Shown here piece by piece: positions 1-8,316 of a stretch of 64,000 nt of DNA; within the stretch, counting starts at the first letter, position 1, and the number at the start of each line of letters is the position of its first letter. A program made the translations under genes and the position numbers. The stretch is from NCBI GenBank assembly GCA_016709335.1, contig JADJNC010000011.1, forward strand, positions 1 to 64,000. Reading direction: 5' to 3'. A model generated the notes under the pieces. That model did no database searches and was not told the origin of the DNA. It saw only the letters and a program-made list of their open reading frames with translations. Source of the DNA: Candidatus Propionivibrio dominans. Its GTDB lineage: Bacteria; Pseudomonadota; Gammaproteobacteria; Burkholderiales; Rhodocyclaceae.

Positions 1-968
1 TCGCACCGGCCATGCACAAGAACCTCGACGAGGTGGCCGATCTGTTTGCCAAAACACACCACACGCCGCGCAAGACCGGGATTCCCGAACTCGCGCGCGA
101 GGCGCGCGAGGTGTTGCGCGAGCATTTTGCAAGCGCGCAGATGGGCATCACCGGCGGCAACTTCCTGATCGCCGAAAGCGGCAGTGTGGCGCTGGTGACC
201 AATGAAGGCAACGCGCGCCTGGCAACGACGCTGCCGAGGGTGCATGTGGTCATTACCGGGATAGAAAAGATTGTCCCGACGCTGGAAGATCTGGCGACCC
301 TGCTGCGTTTGCTAACGCGCTCGGCGACCGGTCAGTCGATTTCCAACTATGTCTTCGTGCTTGGCGGAACCCGCGATCATGCTGATCCGGATGGTCCGCA
401 ATACAGGGTGTTCATTCTGGTCGATAACGGCCGCGTCGGGCTGCTCGGCAGCGAATTGCAGCCGATGCTGCATTGCATCCGTTGTGCGGCGCATGAACCA
501 CTGTCCGGTGTATCAGAGCATTGGGGTCACGCCTATGGCTGGGTTTATCCGGGGCCGATGGGCGCGATACTGACCCCCATGATCCACCGGTCTCGAGAAC
601 GCGCCTTCGAACTGCCGCAGGCTTCGACGCTTTGCCATCAGTGTGGCGAGGTTTGTCCGGTGCGGATTCCTCTGCCCGAACTGCTGCGCACGCTGCGCGA
701 AAAGCAGACGGACCATGGCTTGCGCTCCTTCCGGGAGCGTTCGCTGCTCAAGGTCTGGACGTGGCTTGCCGACAGGCCGGGTTACGATGCTTTGGCGACA
801 AAAGTCGCTCGGCGTTATCTCCCCTGGCTGGCGGGTGGGCGTGAGCGCTTGCATCATCTCGCTGTCGCCCCGGACTGGAGCAAAGGCCGCGATTTTCCGG
901 CGCCTCAGGGCCGGACTTTTCGCGATTTATACGCCAGTCAACAACAAACTCACTACAAAGGACCCTGA
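1..968 (+). CDS. lutB: LutB-like lactate utilization iron-sulfur protein (5' partial, two indels)
   Basis: C-terminal two thirds of the LutB subunit of the LutABC L-lactate oxidation complex; the reading frame is already open at the window edge. The LUD-type fold comes first, followed by ferredoxin-like cysteine motifs near residues 155-165 and 210-220. The second motif (CHQCGEVCPV) is intact. The first should read C-x2-C-x2-C-x3-CP, but between about 491 and 526 the expected residues MNHCPVYQSIG lie in another frame. Two bases appear to be missing at 491-493 and one G at 523-526, so the frame recovers and only about 11 residues are scrambled. It overlaps the next gene by one base (TGATG) and heads a three-gene lut operon. 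Family identity is secure; the indels may be sequencing errors. Confidence 0.9.
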   Translation, partial: APAMHKNLDEVADLFAKTHHTPRKTGIPELAREAREVLREHFASAQMGITGGNFLIAESGSVALVTNEGNARLATTLPRVHVVITGIEKIVPTLEDLATLLRLLTRSATGQSISNYVFVLGGTRDHADPDGPQYRVFILVDNGRVGLLGSELQPMLHCIRCAAHEPLSGVSEHWGHAYGWVYPGPMGAILTPMIHRSRERAFELPQASTLCHQCGEVCPVRIPLPELLRTLREKQTDHGLRSFRERSLLKVWTWLADRPGYDALATKVARRYLPWLAGGRERLHHLAVAPDWSKGRDFPAPQGRTFRDLYASQQQTHYKGP

Positions 969-1600
969 TGCTGCAAACCGACGCTCCACTGGCCATCCCC
1001 TTGTGGATCAATGGCCACGCTTACCTGACGCTGGCCCCGGCCTTTCAGGATGTCCGTAATCCGCTCAGCCGCGAGGTCTTGCGGCGAACTCCGCTGTGCG
1101 GCGCCGCCGAGGCGCAAAAAGCCGTCGAGGCCGCGCACGCCGCGCTGCCGCTGTGGTGCGCACAACCCGCAACAGCACGTGCCGCTATGCTCGTTGCCGT
1201 CGGTGAAGCGCTGGCCGGCTACGCCGGGCATTTCGCCCGGCTGATTGTTGAAGAAACCGGCAAGGAACAACTTGCAGCCGAGGCCGAAGTGAGCAAGGCA
1301 GTGGCCCTGCTGTGCGGCAGTCTGACCGCCGGTGCTCCGGCTGCGGCGGGTGTGGTGGGCATTGTTGGCAATGCGGCAGCGCCTTTGCTCGACCTGTTAC
1401 GGCTTGCTGTCCCGGCCTTGATGGCGGGTGCCGTTGTCGTCATCAAGCCAAACCCGGAAATGCCATCGGCGATTTTCGCGCTGGCCGAACTGACCGGCCG
1501 TTGCGCATTTCCCGGCGGCGTTTTCAGCATCCTGCATGGTGCCGAGGCGGCCGTGGACGGGCTGCGTGCGGCTGAGGGCGTCAGCCTGTTTTTCGCATGA
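968..1600 (+). CDS. Aldehyde dehydrogenase-like protein, N-terminal domain only
   Basis: A 210-residue protein matching only the first half of the aldehyde dehydrogenase superfamily. It has the substrate-entry segment, then the nucleotide-binding region with a GVVGIVGNAAAP stretch and VVIKPNPEMPSA, a recognisable version of the WNFP and KPAE region. It stops just after the glycine-turn region (FSILHG, then SLFFA). The catalytic cysteine domain is absent, so normal dehydrogenase activity is not expected. The stop overlaps the lutC start (ATGA), so there is no room for a lost second half and the short form looks designed rather than recently cut. Its place between lutB and lutC suggests a role in lactate utilization, possibly structural; this is inference. 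Confidence 0.7.
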   Translation: MLQTDAPLAIPLWINGHAYLTLAPAFQDVRNPLSREVLRRTPLCGAAEAQKAVEAAHAALPLWCAQPATARAAMLVAVGEALAGYAGHFARLIVEETGKEQLAAEAEVSKAVALLCGSLTAGAPAAAGVVGIVGNAAAPLLDLLRLAVPALMAGAVVVIKPNPEMPSAIFALAELTGRCAFPGGVFSILHGAEAAVDGLRAAEGVSLFFA

Positions 1601-2259
1601 CCCATCCAGCGTCTCGTGACGACATTCTGGCTCGCGTGCGGGCCGCACTGGCGCACGATCCGGCACAGGTCGACACCCGGCGGCGAGCGGCGCTCGATTA
1701 CCTCGGTGCGCGGGTACAGAACACGCGGCCGCAGCTTGCGGGAGATTTGACGCAGCGCTTCTGCCAGCGCGCACTGGCGATGTCCTCGACGCTCGACCGG
1801 GTCGCCCGCCTGACGCAGGTACCGGCGGCCGTTGCCCGCTACCTGAAGGCCAATGGCCTGCCGGTAAAGGGCGTTTGCTGGGCGTGTCATGCCGCGCTTG
1901 ACTGGGCGGCGGCGGGGCTGCACGTCGAAGCGCGCGCGGCAGGTCATGACGATCTGCTCGGCATTACCGGTACCTTCTGCGCGATTGCCGAAACCGGGAC
2001 CCTGATGCTGCTCTCCGGGGCGGAAACGGCGGTCAAGACCAGCCTGCTGCCGGAAACCCACATTGCGATCATTCCTGCTTCGCGCATTGTCGCCGGGATG
2101 GAAGACGGCTTTGCCCTGCAGCGCGCCGAGCATGGCGAACTGCCGCACGCCGTCAATTTCTTTTCCGGCCCATCGCGCACCGGCGATATTGAACTGACCA
2201 TGGTTATCGGTGCGCACGGGCCGTATCGTGTGCATCTGCTGATTGTCGATGAAGAATGA
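1597..2259 (+). CDS. lutC: Lactate utilization protein LutC
   Basis: A 220-residue LUD-domain (DUF162) protein, the usual size for LutC. The family hallmarks are the GITGTFCAIAETGTL segment around residues 125-140, a threonine-rich loop and the C-terminal SRTGDIELTMVIGAHGP motif. LutC works with LutA and LutB in cytoplasmic oxidation of L-lactate to pyruvate. The start ATG overlaps the stop of the preceding gene by four bases, indicating translational coupling in the lut operon. A REP-like inverted repeat follows within 30 bases and probably marks the 3' end of the transcript. Confidence 0.88.
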   Translation: MTHPASRDDILARVRAALAHDPAQVDTRRRAALDYLGARVQNTRPQLAGDLTQRFCQRALAMSSTLDRVARLTQVPAAVARYLKANGLPVKGVCWACHAALDWAAAGLHVEARAAGHDDLLGITGTFCAIAETGTLMLLSGAETAVKTSLLPETHIAIIPASRIVAGMEDGFALQRAEHGELPHAVNFFSGPSRTGDIELTMVIGAHGPYRVHLLIVDEE

Positions 2260-2286
2260 ATTTCTCGAAGCCGCAGGGTAGTTTGA

Positions 2287-2370
2287 GTAGGTCGGGTTAG
2301 CGCTAGCGTAACCCGACTCAAGTCTCGGCCCGAAACGTCGGGTTACGGCCTGCGGCATAACCCGACCTAC
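2287..2370. repeat. REP-like palindromic element, copy 1 (two-arm)
   Basis: The element begins GTAGGTCGGGTTAGCG and ends with the inverse complement, TAACCCGACCTAC. Each arm contains its own GTCGGGTTA/TAACCCGAC hairpin, so the whole forms a bipartite BIME-like structure. Related copies are at 7456-7544, 12357-12386 and 19030-19102. It lies between lutC and the STAS gene. Confidence 0.85.
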
Positions 2371-2412
2371 GCGCTACTCGCTGAGCGCTTCGTGATCAAG
2401 CGTTCATGCCCT

Positions 2413-2418
2413 TATAAT
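2413..2418 (+). promoter_or_regulatory. Probable -10 element of the STAS/CHASE2 operon
   Basis: A perfect TATAAT sits 31 bases upstream of the ATG at 2449 of the STAS gene. No convincing -35 hexamer is visible about 17 bases further upstream. A GAGG ribosome-binding site lies at 2440-2443. Confidence 0.5.
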
Positions 2419-2448
2419 CATTCGACACGCATTTGACTTGAGGTGTTT

Positions 2449-2796
2449 ATGGAGCTGACTTGTCGCGATATCGGCACGGTGCGCGTGCTGTCCGTTGAGG
2501 GGCGTATCGATCATGCCCGTGCAGCGGATTTCCAGCAGGCCCTGACGCCGCACCTGAATGATTGCAGTGCCCGGGGACAAGCGCTGGTGCTCGACTTTGG
2601 CGCGGTGGACTACGTGAGCAGCATCGGCCTGCGCGCCCTGATGCTCGCCGCCAAGCAGGTCAAGGTGCAGAATGGCCGGATCGCCATTGCGGCGCTGTCA
2701 CCGGTGGTTTCGGAGGTGTTTCAGATCAGCCGTTTCAATCTCGTCTTCAATATTTACGACAGCGTTGAAGCTGCAGCCGTGGAGCTGGCCAAATGA
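2449..2796 (+). CDS. STAS-domain anti-sigma factor antagonist
   Basis: A 115-residue single STAS domain of the SpoIIAA/RsbV type. The conserved strand-helix segment is DFGAVDYVSSIGLRALMLA, whose serine pair (VSSIGLR) is the expected phosphorylation site in partner switching. The ATG at 2449 was chosen over a GTG at 2443 because a GAGG ribosome-binding site ends five bases before it. The stop overlaps the start of the metallo-beta-lactamase-fold gene by four bases. A SpoIIE-type phosphatase follows in the same operon and is the natural candidate to dephosphorylate this protein. The opposing kinase may be the RsbW-like protein at 17398; that pairing is inferred. Confidence 0.9.
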   Translation: MELTCRDIGTVRVLSVEGRIDHARAADFQQALTPHLNDCSARGQALVLDFGAVDYVSSIGLRALMLAAKQVKVQNGRIAIAALSPVVSEVFQISRFNLVFNIYDSVEAAAVELAK

Positions 2797-3749
2797 AAAT
2801 CCGCTTCTGGGGGACACGCGGGTCGATTCCGGTTTCGCTGACCACGGCAGACATACGGGCCAAGCTGATCGAGGCCGTCCAGGGCGCGCGCGATCGTCGT
2901 CTCGATCACCGCGCCGATATCGAGGCCTACATCGACGGTCTCGGTTTTGATGTTGCCGGTACCTATGGCGGGCACTCCAGTTGCGTGCAGATCGATGCCG
3001 GCGGCGATGAGTTTGTCGTTCTCGACATGGGCAGCGGCGCGCGCCCGTTCGGTCAATCAATGATCGAGCGCTTCGGTCCGGGCAAGCCGCAGACCTACCA
3101 TGTATTCATGTCGCATCTGCACTGGGATCACATCATGGGGTTTCCGTTTTTTACCCCGATCTACATTCCCGGCAATCGCATCGTTGTCCATTCCTGTCAT
3201 GAAAACGTCGAGTATGCCTTTCGCCGCCAGCAGCGTGAGCCCTCGTTTCCGGTCGATTTTGAACAACTGGGCGCCGACATCAGTTTCGATGTCCTGCAGC
3301 CGGACACGCCTTATTCGATCGCCGGCCTGACGGTGCGCGCCAAACTTCAGCGCCATGCCGGCGATTCCTACGGCTGGCGTTTCGAGCACGAGGGCAAGAG
3401 CGTCATTTATTCGACGGACTCCGAGCACCGACTCGAAGACGCAGCCGAATGCGCCGCTTTTGTCGATTTCTTTGCCAACGCCGATGCCGTCATTTTCGAT
3501 GCCATGTATTCGCTGGCCGATGCCATTTCGGTCAAGGCCGACTGGGGTCATTCAAGCAACATTGTCGGTGTCGAGCTGTGCCAGATGGCGCGTGCTCGAC
3601 GGCTGGTCATGTTTCATCATGAGCCGGCCTATGACGATGCCCGCATCGAGCAGGTTCTCGGCGAGACCCGTCGCTTCGAGGAGATTACGCGTGACGGCCA
3701 TGCGGTTGAGGTACTTTCCGCCTGGGATGGGCTGGAACTGACGCTTTGA
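2793..3749 (+). CDS. MBL-fold metallo-hydrolase
   Basis: A 318-residue metallo-beta-lactamase-fold protein. The opening RFWGTRGSIP and the metal site HLHWDH (about residue 110) are clear. Later metal ligands are plausible at RHAGDS, IYSTDSEH, the Asp of FDAMYS and the FHHEP region. The RFWGTRGSIPV start is typical of MBL proteins related to cyclic-nucleotide phosphodiesterases and to proteins found beside two-component systems, but the substrate cannot be told from sequence. It overlaps both neighbours (ATGA upstream, TTGA downstream), so it is tightly coupled to the STAS and SpoIIE genes. I infer a signalling role, for example turnover of a second messenger. Confidence 0.85.
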   Translation: MKIRFWGTRGSIPVSLTTADIRAKLIEAVQGARDRRLDHRADIEAYIDGLGFDVAGTYGGHSSCVQIDAGGDEFVVLDMGSGARPFGQSMIERFGPGKPQTYHVFMSHLHWDHIMGFPFFTPIYIPGNRIVVHSCHENVEYAFRRQQREPSFPVDFEQLGADISFDVLQPDTPYSIAGLTVRAKLQRHAGDSYGWRFEHEGKSVIYSTDSEHRLEDAAECAAFVDFFANADAVIFDAMYSLADAISVKADWGHSSNIVGVELCQMARARRLVMFHHEPAYDDARIEQVLGETRRFEEITRDGHAVEVLSAWDGLELTL

Positions 3750-5980
3750 AGGCATTGTTCGGCCGGCTGAAGAAAATCTTCCTGGCCGGGAAGGGGCGCC
3801 CGGTCGCTGCAGGAATCCTGCTCTGGATGCTCTTTGCCAGCGTGATCAGCGAAGCCGATCTGCCGGCCTGGTGGAGCGGGTCGCTGCCCGGTCAGGCCAT
3901 GGAAATCGCTGCCCATCCATTCAAGGCCGGACGCCAGTTCCTGTTCGACGGTTATCAGCGCACCTTCCCGCGCCAGCCGGAATCGCAGCCGGTCACCCTC
4001 GTCGCCATCGATGAACAAAGCCTGAAACAGCTTGGTCAGTGGCCGTGGCCGCGCAACCGGCTGGCCGACCTGATCGATGCCATCGGCAAACACCGGCCCG
4101 CAGCCGTCGGGCTCGACATGTACATGCCGGAACCGGATCAGACTTCTCCCGCTCGTGTGGCCGCCAATCTGCCACCGCAGCAGGCGGCGCTGGCGCGTGC
4201 GCTGGAGCGTCTGCCGAGCCACGAGGAACGATTGGGGCAGTCGCTGCACGCGGTGCCCAGCGTGCTTGGTGCCGCCGGGTTTGATTTCGCCACGTTCAGT
4301 ACCAGTTCGGGGATGCGTACGGTTCCGCTCAGCGTTACCGGCGGCGATCCGCTGCCCTATCTGAAAAACTTCCCTTATGTGCTGGCCAGCCTGCCCGAAT
4401 TGCAGGCCGCAGCGCACGGGCAGGCGTTGCTCACGGTTTCCCGCTACGAGGGCGGCGTCGTTCGCCGGGTGCCGCTGATACTGGCGCTCAATGAGCAGCC
4501 GGTACCCGGACTGGCCATGGAGATGTTGCGTGTGGCCAGCGGCTCGTCGGCCCTTGAAGTCGAGGTCGGCAGACAGGGCATAGCCGCCGTTCAGGTGGCC
4601 GAGTTGCGGGTTCCAACGCAGAGTGATGGTGAGGTGTGGCTGTATTATGCGCCGGCCAGGTCTGGCGCTGCGCGCACCCTGTCGGCCGCCGACGTACTGG
4701 CGGGCAAGGTCGACCCCGAACGGCTGGCCGGAAAACTGGTGCTGATCGGGCTGACCGGCTCGGGCCTGTCGGACATGCGCATGACCCCCCTGGGCGATCT
4801 GCTGCCCGGTGTCGAGATCCAGGCGCAATTGATCGAGAGCCTGTTCGACGGCCGCTTCATCCTGCGGCCATGGTGGATGAAGTGGCTGGAAACATCTGCA
4901 ATGGCACTGATCGGACTGATCATGATCGTGTTCATTCCGCGTACCGATGGCAAGGTCGCGCAGGTGCTGAAAAAGTCGGCACGTGCGCCGACTTGGGGAG
5001 TGATGGGCCTGAACGTGCTGATCATTTCACTCGGTTATCTCCTGTTTTACAGCAGCGGGCTGATGTTCGACTCGGCGTCGACGTTCATCGGCCTTTCCGC
5101 CGTGCTCGGCAGCCTGATTTCAAGCGCGATGATCGAAATCGACCGGCAGACCCGGCTGCTCGAGGAGGATCGTCAGCGCCTGCGCGAGAATGCGGCGCTG
5201 GCGGCCGGCGAACTGGCCGCCGCACGGCGTATCCAGCTCGGTTCGCTGCCCGATGCAACGCGGCTCTTTGCCGGCGAGCAGCGCTTCGCGCTGGCGACCC
5301 TGCTCGAACCGGCGCGTGACGTCGGCGGCGATCTCTACGATTTTTTCATGATCGACGCCAAACATCTGTGCTTTATGGTTGGCGACGTTTCCGGCAAGGG
5401 CGTCCCGGCCAGCCTGTTCATGGCCATCGCCAAGACACTGGCCAAGAGCATCGCCCTGCGTGTGCACGAAGGTCTTGGCGCGATTGTCACGCTGGCCAAC
5501 CAGGAACTTGCGCGCGAGAACGCCGAGTTGTTGTTCGTAACGTTGCTGGTGGGCGTTCTCGATGTCGAAAGCGGCGATCTGTCGCTGGTCAATGCCGGCC
5601 ACGATGGCCCGTGGCGTATCGCGCGCGATGGCCGTTTCGAGCATATTGTTTGTCCACTCGATGCCGGCGGGCCGCCGCTTTGCGTGATCGACGATTATGC
5701 TTATGTCGCGCAGCAGGTGCGCTTGTCGCCGGGCGATACCCTGTGCCTGATTACCGACGGCATCAGCGAAGCGATGAACGCCGGAGGCGAGGCCTACGGC
5801 AGCGAGCGACTGCTGCATGTGCTGAAAGCCGCTTCAGCCTGCGCGTCGCCCGCCGATGTGGTGCAGCGGGTGCAGAGCGACCTCGCCGCTTTTGTCGGCG
5901 AGGCCGAAGCGTCCGATGACATGACGCTGCTGGTATTGCGCTGGACTGGCTTGGCAGAGGCTGTCCAGCCGGCGACGTAG
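3746..5980 (+). CDS. CHASE2-sensor SpoIIE-family protein phosphatase
   Basis: A 744-residue membrane signal transducer. An N-terminal membrane segment (about residues 20-40) is followed by a periplasmic CHASE2 domain (about 50-380, with LVAIDEQSLKQLG, WPWPRN and GLDMYMPEPD). Three membrane helices follow (about 385-465), then a coiled linker (LLEEDRQRLRENAALAAGEL) and a cytoplasmic PP2C/SpoIIE domain (about 500-735). The acidic metal-binding motifs are all present: VGGDLYDFF, GDVSGKG, LITDGISEA and SDDMTLL. The start is a TTG overlapping the preceding TGA. It probably dephosphorylates the STAS antagonist two genes upstream in response to a periplasmic signal. Confidence 0.9.
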   Translation: MKALFGRLKKIFLAGKGRPVAAGILLWMLFASVISEADLPAWWSGSLPGQAMEIAAHPFKAGRQFLFDGYQRTFPRQPESQPVTLVAIDEQSLKQLGQWPWPRNRLADLIDAIGKHRPAAVGLDMYMPEPDQTSPARVAANLPPQQAALARALERLPSHEERLGQSLHAVPSVLGAAGFDFATFSTSSGMRTVPLSVTGGDPLPYLKNFPYVLASLPELQAAAHGQALLTVSRYEGGVVRRVPLILALNEQPVPGLAMEMLRVASGSSALEVEVGRQGIAAVQVAELRVPTQSDGEVWLYYAPARSGAARTLSAADVLAGKVDPERLAGKLVLIGLTGSGLSDMRMTPLGDLLPGVEIQAQLIESLFDGRFILRPWWMKWLETSAMALIGLIMIVFIPRTDGKVAQVLKKSARAPTWGVMGLNVLIISLGYLLFYSSGLMFDSASTFIGLSAVLGSLISSAMIEIDRQTRLLEEDRQRLRENAALAAGELAAARRIQLGSLPDATRLFAGEQRFALATLLEPARDVGGDLYDFFMIDAKHLCFMVGDVSGKGVPASLFMAIAKTLAKSIALRVHEGLGAIVTLANQELARENAELLFVTLLVGVLDVESGDLSLVNAGHDGPWRIARDGRFEHIVCPLDAGGPPLCVIDDYAYVAQQVRLSPGDTLCLITDGISEAMNAGGEAYGSERLLHVLKAASACASPADVVQRVQSDLAAFVGEAEASDDMTLLVLRWTGLAEAVQPAT

Positions 5981-6042
5981 CCCGCTGGCCTGTGCTTGCC
6001 ACGCATGCAGCGCCCCCTCGTGGCAGCGCGATTAAACACCCA

Positions 6043-7046
6043 TTAACCAAGCCCAAGCGAATGCACGAGCTGTTGCGCCAGCGCTCTGCCGCTCAGCCAT
6101 GCACCTTCGACCTTGCCGCCGTTGAGCCAGTCGCCGCACAGTCCCAGGCTGTACTCGGCCTGCCAGGCGTAAGCAATATCCAGTGCCGGTTCGCTGTCGG
6201 CGTAAAGCCAGCGGTGCGCCGTCCACGCTTGCGGGGAGGCGCCGCCGAGTTGCTCGAAGGCGTGCAGCAAGATTGCTGCAACGTTGTCGGCGTCTTCGGC
6301 AAGATGCGCTTCGCTCCATTCCGCGCTGGCATGCAGCAACCAGGTTTCTGTTCCGCTACGCCCCGGTTTGCTGCTGTCGCGCGCGATCCAGCGCAATGGA
6401 CCCTGATTGACGAAAGCGGCATCGAACGGCAGCTCAAGCGGTTTTGCAAAGCGCAGCATCAGCGCCCAACTGCCGCGCATCACGACACTGCCGGCCAGCG
6501 CGGCAAGTTGTACTAGGGCGGTGAAGCCTGCTGCAACAAGGTCGCGGCCTGCGGTGCCGGGACAGCCAGCACAATGGCGGTGAAGCGCTCAGGTAACCCG
6601 CCGTGTTCAAGCGCGAACAACTGCCAGCCTTCCTTGTGGCGCTGCAATTGCTTGATCGTGGTCTGCGGGCTCAACGCCAGGGTATCGGCCAGCCAGCCGG
6701 CCGGCGCTGTCATGCCGGGAACGCCAACAAAACGCTCGAGCGTCGAATCCCGGACCTGCGAGGATGGGCCGGCGAATACCTTCAGTCTGGGCTTCCACAG
6801 TCCGGCCACGCCGGCCTCTTCCCAGCGCGCCACTTCGGCCCGGAAGTCAGGGTCGCGGGCGGTGAAGTACTGGGCACCGTGGTCGCATTGCCAGCCGTCC
6901 CCCTGTCGGGTACTCATGCGCCCGGCCGGGCCGAGGCTCTTGTCGAACAGGCTGACCTTGAGGCCGGCCTGCTGAAGCGCTGTGGCACAGGACAAGCCGG
7001 CGATACCGGCGCCGATAACCGCAATATGAGGATTGGAATTGATCAT
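6043..7046 (-). CDS. NAD(P)/FAD-dependent oxidoreductase, amine-oxidase/renalase-like (one frameshift)
   Basis: The N-terminal part has the FAD-binding Rossmann motif IAVIGAGIAGLSCATALQQ and a GPAGRMSTR segment near residue 50. The rest (VMRGSWALMLRFAKP through LCGDWLNGGKVEGAWLSG) follows in a different frame after a stop at 6513. The GGGCGG run at 6516-6521 apparently lacks one base; restoring it gives a continuous protein of about 330 residues. The C-terminal GDW..G..VEGAW..G is the second FAD-contact motif. These proteins are often near photolyase or light-response genes. It sits downstream of the Trp-rich gene on the same strand. The start at 7046 is chosen; an ATG at 7064 is possible. 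Confidence 0.85.
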
Positions 7047-7125
7047 GCCAGACCAGTTAGTCACGAACCTTTGTAAAAACAGGACCGGCGAAGCGCCAGC
7101 CAGGCCGCGCCCTGGCTGTTCCCGC

Positions 7126-7362
7126 TCACTGCCAGCCCTGCAGCCACTGGCTGCTGTCGTTCAGCGCACGCCACGGCAGGGTATATACGCGCCGGGTGAG
7201 TACCGCTTCCAGTTCTATGCTTTTGATCGGCGCAGAGTGCGGCTCCGCCCCAATCACCCGGGTTACCAGGAAGTGCTTTTCCTTGCTCTGCGGATTGGCC
7301 GCCGTCCACTTGCTGAGCAGCAGTTTTTTCGGGCTCAAGCGGCGGGTGCTTTGCGGGTTCAT
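7126..7362 (-). CDS. TIGR02450-family Trp-rich small protein
   Basis: A 78-residue protein with the family hallmarks: KKLLLSKWTA near the N-terminus, then KEKHFLVTRV and a basic core ending RRVYTLPWRALND, with tryptophans near both ends. The function is unknown. The family is widespread in proteobacteria, commonly next to photolyase/cryptochrome-like or FAD-oxidoreductase genes, which fits the frameshifted FAD protein downstream. An ATTGTCC-type box lies about 80 bases upstream. Confidence 0.85.
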   Translation of the reverse strand: MNPQSTRRLSPKKLLLSKWTAANPQSKEKHFLVTRVIGAEPHSAPIKSIELEAVLTRRVYTLPWRALNDSSQWLQGWQ

Positions 7363-7438
7363 GGTCTGTGCCTGGCTGTCATTGCGGGTCTGCCTAAGGA
7401 ACGACTACGAAATAACATCCCGATTTTGTATGGGATAA

Positions 7439-7452
7439 ATTATCTGGACAAT
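7439..7452 (-). promoter_or_regulatory. ATTGTCC-type box upstream of the Trp-rich gene
   Basis: On the minus strand this reads ATTGTCCAGATAAT, about 77 bases upstream of the start at 7362. The left half matches the boxes at 8244 and 8317 between the lipocalin and SDR genes. It could be a shared operator, or the -35 region of an alternative promoter. It is called from the repeated pattern only. Confidence 0.4.
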
Positions 7453-7455
7453 CCA

Positions 7456-7544
7456 GTAGGTCGGGTTAGCGCAGCGTAACCCGACAATCGTCGGATGATT
7501 AGGCATGCACTGGCGTCGGGTTACGTTACGCTAACCCGACCTAC
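7456..7544. repeat. REP-like palindromic element, copy 2 (two-arm)
   Basis: Same family as 2287-2370, with outer arms GTAGGTCGGGTTAGCG and CTAACCCGACCTAC. The first arm plus its left flank (CAATCCAGTAGGTCGGGTTA onward, about 37 bases) is identical to the start of the copy at 12357, which suggests recent copying of that half. Confidence 0.85.
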
Positions 7545-7561
7545 TTTGCTACGTTGCTTTC

Positions 7562-8140
7562 CTAAGCGTCATCGCGCGTCTGCTTTACCCAGATCAGTTG
7601 CTCGACATCAATCCCCAGTTCCCTGGCCTGACGTAGAAGTTGCTCACGGACGTCTGCCGGCAACTGCCTGTCCCTGGACAATATCCACAGATAATCGCGA
7701 TCGGGACCGACCACCATCGCCCAGCGGTAATTTTGCTGATCGAGCGCAATGACATGGTAGCCCCCATAAAACGGTCCGAAGAACGAAACCTTCAGCGAGG
7801 CGCGGTTCGGGTCGCCGGTGAACAAGGCCCGACCGGTCGCCTGGCGCCAGTCCCCCTGCTTGTTGTCGTAGCCCCGGTTGATGACCTCCAGGCTGCCATC
7901 AGCTTTCTGGCTGTAGGTGGCGCTGACATCGCTCAGACCACGCTCGAAGGAGTGGTCGAGGCGGGCGACTTCGTACCACTTGCCGGCATAACGCTTGATA
8001 TCGAACGGGGTGACGGCGGTCATTCCGTCGGGTGGCGTTGTCGAACAGGCGCCCAGACCGATCAGGGAAGCCAGTAACAGGACAAACAGCCGAACCGATG
8101 GTGCGCAGGTCTTGTGCGAAACTTGTGGAGCGTGAGTCAT
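7562..8140 (-). CDS. blc: Bacterial lipocalin (Blc-like lipoprotein)
   Basis: About 192 residues. A signal peptide of about 30 residues ends in the lipobox LGAC, predicting an outer-membrane-type lipoprotein. The lipocalin signature is clear: KRYAGKWYEVARLDHSFERG after the lipobox, then TYSQKADGSLEVINRGY and a C-terminal WILSRDRQLP. Family members bind lipids and are often induced by stress or in stationary phase. The start at 8140 is taken because it directly precedes a standard signal peptide; the upstream in-frame codons look non-coding. It is divergent from the SDR gene across an AT-rich promoter region. Confidence 0.9.
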   Translation of the reverse strand: MTHAPQVSHKTCAPSVRLFVLLLASLIGLGACSTTPPDGMTAVTPFDIKRYAGKWYEVARLDHSFERGLSDVSATYSQKADGSLEVINRGYDNKQGDWRQATGRALFTGDPNRASLKVSFFGPFYGGYHVIALDQQNYRWAMVVGPDRDYLWILSRDRQLPADVREQLLRQARELGIDVEQLIWVKQTRDDA

Positions 8141-8243
8141 GGTCGGATACCTGAAAAAGGGTTGAGGGGAAGTGTGTCGCAGACGCTGGTCAGGGTCGTA
8201 CAAGCCAGATTCTACCCGGAAGAAAATATTGAATATTGCTTAT

Positions 8244-8258
8244 ATTGTCCTAGACAAT
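8244..8258. promoter_or_regulatory. Palindromic ATTGTC-N3-GACAAT box between lipocalin and SDR genes
   Basis: ATTGTCCTAGACAAT is a perfect 6-base inverted repeat around three bases. A TATAAT at 8272-8277 lies just downstream on the plus strand. A near-copy is at 8317-8334. The dyad is typical of a dimeric regulator; a MerR-type regulator is possible but not shown. Confidence 0.5.
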
Positions 8259-8316
8259 AAAAAGATACAGCTATAATATTGCAATTAATCTGCTAATATT
8301 TAAATTAACCGATATG

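Noticed and set aside
968..1600. Frameshifted full-length aldehyde dehydrogenase
   Set aside because: The following sequence is LutC from the overlapping start; no catalytic domain is found in any frame.
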